Shown: piece by piece, positions 18,318-25,074 of the stretch
Numbering within the stretch: the first letter of the stretch is position 1
Layout of the letters: every line of letters begins with the position of its first letter
Assembly: GCA_015499995.1 (NCBI GenBank)
Contig: JADNRV010000555.1
Location: 1 to 25,074, forward strand
Origin: Flammula alnicola
Lineage: Eukaryota; Basidiomycota; Agaricomycetes; Agaricales; Strophariaceae
Direction of reading: 5' to 3'
DNA length: 25,074 bases
Made by a program: the position numbers and the translations under genes
The notes under the pieces: generated by a model
Database searches by the model: none
Seen by the model: the letters and a program-made list of their open reading frames with translations, nothing else
Told to the model about the DNA's origin: nothing

Positions 18318-20018
18318 ATGACAGCACAACAGAACTGCCAGCACACCGACACTTTCGACACACAGCCCATCAACAGAATCAAGCCTCACGACAACACCAT
18401 CGACTCGCAGCCCCCATCATCACCGATAACAGAAAGACAACTGACGACAGAACAAGGACGACCCTGACCCCAGAACAAGAACGACCCCCGACCCAGAACA
18501 AGAACGACCCCCGACCCCAGAACAAGAACGACCCTCGACCCTAGAACAAGAACGACCCCCAACCATTCAACAAACACAACCCCCGACCCCCGAACAAGAC
18601 GACGACATGGCCAACAAAACGACCTCAAGCTCTTTCGTGGCGACTACGGGACCTCCGATGAGAAACCACACACCTGGTTCCACAAGCTGGAACGACAATT
18701 CGACGAGAGTACACCAAACGTACGGAAACATTTCAAATTCGCGCGTAACCTCGAACCCGGACATACGGCAGAGAAATGGTATGAAAATCGAACGGCAGCT
18801 GAGCTAGCAGACTGGACCGTATTCTACGAGGCATTTACAACATGATGGCCGAAACCGACGGTCAACATACCAAGTCGCGACCACCTCCTATCGATGCTCA
18901 TGAACATGAGGCTCGACGAAGCAAGCGTAGGATGCACAGTAGGACCAGCAGATGAACAGGTGCTCTCTCACCTAGCATGGGCCAAACAGGTGAAGAACAT
19001 AGTCAACGCCATACAGGATGATGGAGGCCTGCTCATCACCCGGTACGTGACACCCTACCTCTGCCGATACGTCTAGCCCTGGTCTCCTTAGGCCCGACAG
19101 CGACAACATGGACAGCATTCCTCGCCCAAGTCACCTCGATCACCTACGCCGCCCTGAAGAACCAACTCGACCTACTCGCGAGAAGCACACCCAACCCCAT
19201 GTCGACCCTAATGTCGAGGTTCGCCAACCAATCGCTATCGCCTTTCACGCCCACACAACAACCAATATACGGCAACCCAGCTCCATACCAAACCCCAACG
19301 CCGTACCAAGCACCAACCACTCCTACAGCGATGACACTGTACACTTCGAATACAACCCGAGCACGAGACACCCCGCCGCACATGAGCTCATGGGCTAGCA
19401 CCGTCCAAACGCCAGTACAACAAACCCCCCAGACCTCTCGATACATCACGCCCGGTGCACGACAAGCCCAAGGCGAACAAAATCCCTTCCTTAGCACACC
19501 AAGCACCGCCCGCGAACCCCAACTCCATCTTCTACAACAAAACACCACAGACACCCCAGACACCCTCTCCGACCCCACGAACACAACCCAACCTTGATGC
19601 CAACGAACTCGCCAGGAGAGCCGTCGCCTCGTCAGCAACATACACAAACGACGCCGCAGGCGCTGCACAGTATAACGCCGCGCTCGCCGCTTGGAACGCG
19701 ATGTACCCCAACATACAAGATGCCAGCTTCATGATGACCTCGTACCCACTACGACCAGGCACGGCCCCCATCGGATCCCGCGAATGCTTCTGCTGCGGCA
19801 TGACAGGCCACATTGCCACAGGAGGAGGATGCACGAACCCCACGAGCCAGCTCGACAGATGAGAACAGAACTGGTGCATGTTCGTCAGCCGCGCACTCTT
19901 TTCGGGCACGTCAGGACACGGTTCACATCGCCCAGATCACAACAAACGACGAGGCACCTATCCACTACAGCACCGCCATCTACGACATGGAAGCATTGCA
20001 GTTCGAAGACGAGAATGA
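18318..20018 (+). pseudogene. Gypsy-2 Gag, broken by frameshifts and stops
   Basis: The start at ATG 18318 is supported by the absence of any ATG from 18021 to it. The N-terminus is Pro/Gln-rich and contains the repeat described separately. The capsid begins near 18627 (KLFRGDYGTSDEKPHTWF) and continues with HFKFARNLEPG and WYENRTAAELADW. An in-frame TGA at 18843 interrupts it before WPKPTV. Frame changes occur near 18617, 19045-19060 and 19510. A zinc-knuckle-like CFCCGMTGHIATGGGC lies near 19788-19835, with a longer His-Cys spacing than the usual CCHC. A second in-frame TGA at 19860 follows it; the frame then continues with WCMFVSRALF to a TGA at 20016-20018. Most frame changes sit in short C or A runs. 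Confidence 0.8.
18466..18562 (+). repeat. Minisatellite encoding Pro-Glu-Gln-Arg repeats in Gypsy-2 gag
   Basis: Four units of 23-24 bp carry CAGAACAAGAACGACCC cores, the last copy as TAGAACAAG. In 24-bp form a unit encodes TPEQERPP. The first two units appear to have lost one C each from C-runs, which moves the frame. Confidence 0.75.
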
Positions 20019-21536
20019 CGACCAGGGAAATGGTCAGGAGATGAGCACGTAGAGGGCTGCGCATCTCTCCCAACAAATACCTTGGAGATCGACGAGCGGA
20101 ATGGAAGATCGAGATGCCCAGCGCTCTCTCTTACCGAAGCAACTGGCGCCCGGGACGTTACTAGTACTACCACAGATGTATCCGTACCACAAAATACATC
20201 CCACATTTACAAGTACAAAACGCCCATGGAGGAAAGGATTGCATTGATGGGAACGGATGAGGATGACGAGAAGACACAACCATTCCTACAACGAATACAG
20301 CTGAAGGGCTCAAACGGCGCCGTAGTCAGAGCAACAGGCCAAGTTGATGATGGCGCATCAAAAAACTGCATCTCGAAGAACAGATGGGACAGATACGGAC
20401 ACTGTCTAAGCCCACTAGGACCATCAAACACGCTCATTAAGGTGGAAAACGATGCCCAAATCAAGTCAATGGGCAGATGGCGAGGAGGAGTAACGGTAGG
20501 CGGCACGGAAACCCAAAGTGACTTCGAGGTTTTCGACTGCAAGAATGCATTCGATGTTATTCTAGGTAAACCGTGGCTAAAAAAGGTACAAGCGATACAC
20601 GACTACAGTACAGACACCATCACGATCAAAGATGGTGAAGAACGCGTGGAACTAACAAACATAGAAACCCCGGCACCACCCAAGATCATGGCCATCACGA
20701 CGAAGCCCGAAACGACAGCACCATCCCCCGAGGCCGAATCCCACAGAACGAGTATGAAGAGAAGAAACGTATGTATGCAAAACTCACGGCCTGTCAATGC
20801 CAGCACGAACAACAGATCAGAAATGCAGAAGCGAAGGCCAGAGACAATCGAACACGCTGCGCAGCAGACACCCGCAACACCAGGTGAACAAACGAGCCAT
20901 GTGACGAAGAACTCGAAGCTGAGTGGTCCCGAATACATCTATTACGAACATCTGACGAACCTTGGGCAGAACAAAATGGGCAACGTTCCTAAACCTACAC
21001 GAGGCACAAGAGCTGAACCCGGAATGGGAACAATGGTACACGACAAACCAGACAACAGGTGGAACACAACACCCAGCCCAAATCGCCAAGAAAGCCGAAC
21101 ACGAATGCCAATGACAACTAACGGCAGATGTAAACGCTGTATACGAAGCAGCCCACAAGACACCACCTACCCTAGGATGCAGAGAGAGGAATATCGACGA
21201 CATCAAGAAACAACGAGATGACACAACGCAACGAGCCACAGCAACATGGCGATTCCACAGACAAACTTGGCAGATTGGAACGCTATTCGGAATTGACACA
21301 ACAATAACGACCAACCAGGACCAGCTGGCAGCACTCATCCAATCCGAAGCACGAATACGCCAACTCCAGAGCAAACTCGACACACTAAGACAGATGGCAC
21401 AAACATCCAACACATCAGACAACGCAGAACCCACCAATGCGACAACAAGCGACACGACCACGATCCACGCCCTAGGCGACATCAACACCGAAGACTTCAC
21501 GATTGATAGAGGAAACAATGAATCACCCAGAATACA
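19895..21536 (+). pseudogene. Gypsy-2 protease and coiled spacer, broken
   Basis: The pol frame begins in the region overlapping gag (AIYDMEALQFEDE near 19974). It changes phase near 20036 and continues through 20043-20740. The retropepsin-like domain has VDDGASKNCIS (catalytic Asp near 20346), then GRWRGGVTVGG, FEVFDCKNAFDVILGKPWL and DTITI, as in this Ty3/Gypsy lineage. After about 20740 the likely frame shifts to a charged, probably helical spacer (EYEEKKRMYAKL) with an in-frame TGA at 20885. It shifts again near 20990 to a segment with EWEQW and a further TGA at 21112. That frame continues unbroken into RT. All assignments between 20740 and 21120 rest on protein-like composition and are less certain. 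Confidence 0.7.
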
Positions 21537-23395
21537 AGAACCGTTCGCGGAGAAACGAGTGGCCGAAATCCTCGAGAAGATAGAGATCGGAAAAGACCTA
21601 ACCCAAGATCAAAGGGAGCGAGTCAAAACCCTTATAAGTGAATACGCTGACGTGTTTGCCCTATCTCTCAGCGAAGTACTCTACGTAGACTGGTACACCC
21701 ACAAACTCAACTTCGACCCAGAAACAAAGTTCACGACGAAAGTCAACCAGCGCCCAGTGACCGAAGCACAAAAAGGATGGTTCAACGACATCCTAAACGA
21801 CATGGAGAAAGCACACGTCATCCAATGAGTACCAGCCGACTTCATAAAGAACCTGAGCAGCACAAATCTTGCTCCGAAGGAAGCAGGCAAGACAGGAATA
21901 ACTCGAACAGAAATCCTCCGGCAAGTAAACGCTGAGTGCATACGCAACGGACTACCACCATTCTGGGAAGAAGCTGTCCTACCAGGCGAAACCAATGAAG
22001 CTCTTCTGGAGGCCGTCGAAGGAAAAGCACCACACGAGAAGAAGACAAAGTGGCGGGTATGTCATGCATTCAACACACTGAACAAAGCAACACAGGTACC
22101 ACCTTTCCCAGCCGGCGACCTCAAGAGGAAACAAGAGTTCGCAGCAGGCCATAGGTGGGCAAGTGTTATCGACTTCGCAGCTGGATACTATGCAGTTCCG
22201 TTGGACGATGACTCAGTACCCTACGTGGCGTTCTACGTAGAAGGCCGAGGATACTACGTCTACCTTAGGATGCCGTTCGGACTTACAGGAGCACCAACAA
22301 CCTTCTGCGAAATGGTAGCGATTGCCCTCGATGACATGATTGGAAGAGAACTCGTGAATTGGATGGACGATATATGCATGCCAGGTGACGTCTTCGAAAC
22401 TAAATTCTCGAACCTCAAACGTTTCTTTGACCGCTGCCGTTCCAAGAGCCTCTCATTATCACCATCGAAGATGAAACTCTTTTTCACTGAGGTTCTCTTT
22501 GCTGGAGTGATGGTCGGACCTCAAGGTATCAGACCCAATCTGGACAAGGTAGGAGCCGTGGTGAACTGGCTGGTACCAGAGACGGTCCAACAACTCATGG
22601 GATTCCTAGGCCTAACAAATTATTTCCGGAGACTAATCACTAACTACGCACGAATAGCAGCACCACTATCCGACCTGACCCGCGACGTGAAAATCGATCA
22701 GCCAAGCGGCAACTGGAGAACACGGAAAGGAGCCTACAAGCGGGCAGTCGCAGCAGCATCACTGAAGGACAAATGGGGCCAAGATCAACAAAAAGCATTC
22801 GTCACGCTGAAATGCCTCCTCTCACAGGAACCCCTACTCAAGCCTCCACAATATGACGGTCGACCTTTCCGTGTCACAACAGACGGATGCATGAATGGGT
22901 TCGCTGGGTTCATATCGCAAGCCTTCACAACAACGGATATCAATGGCAAGGAAACTACATGCTGGCATCCCATCAGCTTCTGTTCAAAGCGTACATCGAA
23001 AAGCGAAGCTAAGTACGAACCGTTCCTACTAGAGTTCGCGGCACTAAAGTACAGCCTAGACGAATTTGCACCTTACATATACGGAGCGCCAATCGAAATC
23101 GAAACGGATTGTCAAGCACTACGCGACTGCTTAGTACAGGAAAAGATGAGTGTACACCACAGTCGATGGAAAGAATCAATACTGGCGCATAACATTATAG
23201 CAATCCGACATCGGCCAGGCATAGAAAATCCGGTAGCAGACGGACTGAGCCGCATGTGGGAAGGACGACCGAGATCCAACACGGACGGATCACACTATAC
23301 AGTCCTCGCTGACTGGGAGGCAAACCAAGGCATCACAAACGACATCCTCAACATCTCAGACAATCAGGACACCCTTACCACCCACTCGAAACCCT
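21537..23395 (+). pseudogene. Gypsy-2 reverse transcriptase-RNase H with one in-frame TGA
   Basis: A single frame runs through this part with one stop, TGA at 21826, immediately before VPADFIKNL where arginine is usual in the lineage. RT motifs are KWRVCHAFNTLNK, VIDFAAGYYAVPLD (first Asp), YLRMPFGLTGAPTTF and the active site WMDD at 22360-22371. GFLGLTNYFRRLI marks the thumb. RNase H follows with FRVTTDGCMNGFAGF, EPFLLEFAALKYSL and IETDCQALRDCL, then HRPGIENPVADGLSR. The catalytic residues are all present, so loss of function comes from the stop rather than from active-site change. The frame is lost near 23390, just before integrase. Confidence 0.88.
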
Positions 23396-24800
23396 ATTTG
23401 CCAACGACATCTTCTTTAGCCCCATCGTTCACCACCTTCTCGGGAAAACAGCAGGCGATACACCATCAGACAAACGGAAAGCAACACACTGAGCGAAGGA
23501 CTTCATGATCGCGGAAAACAAACTATGGAAAGTCAGCACAAAAGCTAGCGACCGAGTAGCGAGAACGGAATGTGTTCCAACAGAACTGGGCTTCAACGTG
23601 GCACTGACAACGCACATCGACAAGGGGTGCTTTGGACCAGAACATGTCCAACTACACCTGCGAGACAAGTATTTCTGGCCAGGGATGCTAACCGACTGCA
23701 GACAAGCCCAACTGGAATGCCCACGATGTAAATCGTTTGGCGCGCCTACCAGGAACTCGGCCTTACAACCGATATGACGGACGCATCCATTCCAACTAAT
23801 AGCAGGAGACTACCTTTCCCTACCCCTCAGAAAAGGCGGTTACAAGACGGTTGGTTTGTATATCGACACCTACTCGGGCTTCATATGGAGTACAAAACTC
23901 AAGCAAAGCGGCACCGGAAAATCGACCATCAACTCACTAAAAAGCATATGCAACGGATATGCCATCCCGAATACATTCATGGCCGACGGAGGATCCCATT
24001 TCAACAACAACGAAGTGGACACCTTCTGCGACGAGGAGGGCATACGCCACATCACAACACCTGCATACGCACCATGGGTCAACGGCCTGATCGAGAACGC
24101 CAATCGACTACTACTAGGACGACTCAAGAGACTCTGCGCACCAAACCACGATGAAGACGAAGATGACCCCACCGCAGATGCCAAATCCATCCCGACAAAC
24201 TGGCCAGAACATTTTGAAGAAGCCATCCAACACTCAACGATAGAATCACCCCAGCCCTCAACGCCACCCCTCGAGAACTCCTATTCGCGTTACCCTTCCG
24301 CAACGATAGCTCACTTCCGCTGATCCATAATCCGACAACACCCGCTGACACGCACACCAACTTCACACTAGGAGAGATTTTCCGAGCCAACGCACACCTC
24401 GCCTCACTACACGATGCCGACGGCCGCAAAGAAACGTTCGACGCAAATTCGCCCATCACGAAGTTCAAAATTGGAGACCTCGTTCAAGTATACGACTCCG
24501 CCTCTGACTTCAATCACAAATCAATTAACAAATTAACCCCAAGTGGTCAGAACCACGTATCATATTTGCTGAGTTTTCTAATTCCTTCTCACTATGCACC
24601 ATGAATGGAATGCCACTAAAAGGCATTACCCATTCTAGATGAATGCGACATTATATCCATTAAGAGGTACACTACTAGACACACTATACCCACGAGAGAC
24701 CGAAGATACTACACATGAAGACCTCGACATTGCCGACGCTGAAGCGAGGATGACGGATGAGTTCACAGACACAGAACCCATACCCGAAAACACTCCCTAA
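23396..24800 (+). pseudogene. Gypsy-2 integrase with stops and frameshifts
   Basis: The N-terminal segment HHLLGKTAGDTPS leads to an in-frame TGA (23490), then FMIAENKLWKV. In the zinc-binding domain the second His of HHCC is replaced: CAC at 23613 is followed five codons later by TGC at 23628. The CxxC pair (CPRC) is present. A TGA at 23775 precedes the catalytic core. The core has Asp 23808 (GDYL), Asp 23985 (MADGG) and Glu 24093 (LIENAN), the D,D-35-E spacing. The frame shifts near 24235, continues with LGEIFRANAHLASL and FKIGDLVQVYDS, and shifts again near 24540 into a GPY/F-like C-terminal part (KWSEPRIIF). That part has a TGA at 24640 and one more shift near 24655. It ends at TAA 24798-24800. 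Confidence 0.85.
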
Positions 24801-24948
24801 AAACAGGTTGTTTTAAGCCAACAACCGTGGACACCTCCCCGGTCATCCGATGCACCCACGTGTGCACAGCTGGGTGGTGGATCGAGTGGCGCAGAGCAAG
24901 CGTTTCTTAGAAGGAAGCCCATCCAGGTCGTCCGAGTCGGACGACACT
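24801..24948 (+). other. Gypsy-2 3' untranslated region
   Basis: Non-coding stretch between the last pol codon and the polypurine tract. No open protein-like frame, no repeat. Confidence 0.6.
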
Positions 24949-24962
24949 AGAAGGGGGGCAGA
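24949..24962 (+). other. Gypsy-2 polypurine tract
   Basis: AGAAGGGGGGCAGA lies immediately before the 3' LTR, as expected for the plus-strand DNA primer. One C interrupts the purines. Confidence 0.75.
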
Positions 24963-25074
24963 TGTGGCGGTGCTGGCGGAGCCAGCCGAGCAGAGTCTGA
25001 ACCACCTTAGACACTTTCACGCATGTTCGTAGCACATCTGCATTCACACTCACGATGTTGTCCATGCTTTCTCT
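24963..25074 (+). repeat. Gypsy-2 3' LTR, cut by window edge
   Basis: The first 112 bp of the 3' LTR align without gaps to 17958-18069. There are seven differences, all transitions, in five dinucleotides. The remaining roughly 125 bp, the target-site duplication and the rest of Gypsy-1 lie beyond the window. Confidence 0.92.

Larger units (their letters stand above)
17958..25074 (+). mobile_element. Gypsy-2: decayed Ty3/Gypsy retrotransposon nested in Gypsy-1
   Basis: The order is 5' LTR, gag, protease, reverse transcriptase, RNase H, integrase, polypurine tract, 3' LTR. Homology between the two LTRs begins exactly at TGTGGCGG at 17958 and 24963. The 3' LTR is cut by the window edge. It belongs to a different Ty3/Gypsy lineage from Gypsy-1 (RT site WMDD, protease VDDGA). 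The coding strand is rich in A and C. Coding capacity is lost through frameshifts and TGA stops. Confidence 0.92.

Noticed and set aside
18386..19668. Long minus-strand frames opposite Gypsy-2 gag
   Set aside because: They arise from the strong A/C bias of the coding strand, which avoids stops on the other strand; composition is Val/Ser/Gly-rich without motifs.

Overview
The window looks like basidiomycete (Agaricomycete-type) nuclear DNA. Host genes are broken by many 47-80 bp introns with GT-AG or GC-AG ends. The gene content is typical of mushrooms and their relatives: a kinase-like family gene, a DUF6532 gene, a Plavaka-type DNA transposase and two Ty3/Gypsy elements. No bacterial operons, rRNA, tRNA or CRISPR were seen.

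Left third (1-7176) is host sequence. A kinase-like gene on the minus strand runs off the left edge (1-1910). It is followed by a seven-exon alpha/beta hydrolase (2622-3995, minus) and a three-exon O6-methylguanine-DNA methyltransferase (5473-6201, plus). The last two are divergently transcribed across about 1.5 kb of non-coding DNA. Each has the same exact 28-bp sequence upstream, in the same orientation relative to its own transcription. That pair is the best candidate here for an undescribed shared control element, unless the copies are ends of a small transposon.

Middle (about 6.7-10.8 kb): an intact eight-exon DUF6532 gene (7177-9079, minus) is head to head with the first 463 codons of a Plavaka transposase (9243-10814, plus), with only 163 bp between start codons. 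Both use a GC-AG intron with the same donor. CAGTAGC repeats lie beyond the DUF6532 gene. DUF6532 may therefore be a second gene of the transposon, which is an inference.

Right side (10815-25074) is a set of nested retroelements. Gypsy-1 starts at 10815 inside the Plavaka gene. It has a proposed 1.7-kb LTR, then gag, protease and reverse transcriptase/RNase H frames joined by a +1 and a -1 frame change. It is cut at 17957 by Gypsy-2, whose 5' LTR starts at 17958 and whose 3' LTR starts at 24963 and leaves the window. Gypsy-1 has no ATG between its TATA box (11727) and gag (13061), about 1.33 kb, while CAT occurs about 14 times in the same stretch. This suggests selection for a scanning leader.

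Gypsy-2 is decayed. Its eight in-frame premature stops are all TGA, several at positions where arginine is expected. All seven LTR differences fall in five CpG-derived dinucleotides. This points to CpG deamination rather than classical CpA-directed RIP. Gypsy-1, which should be the older insertion, is far better preserved, an inconsistency worth resolving.
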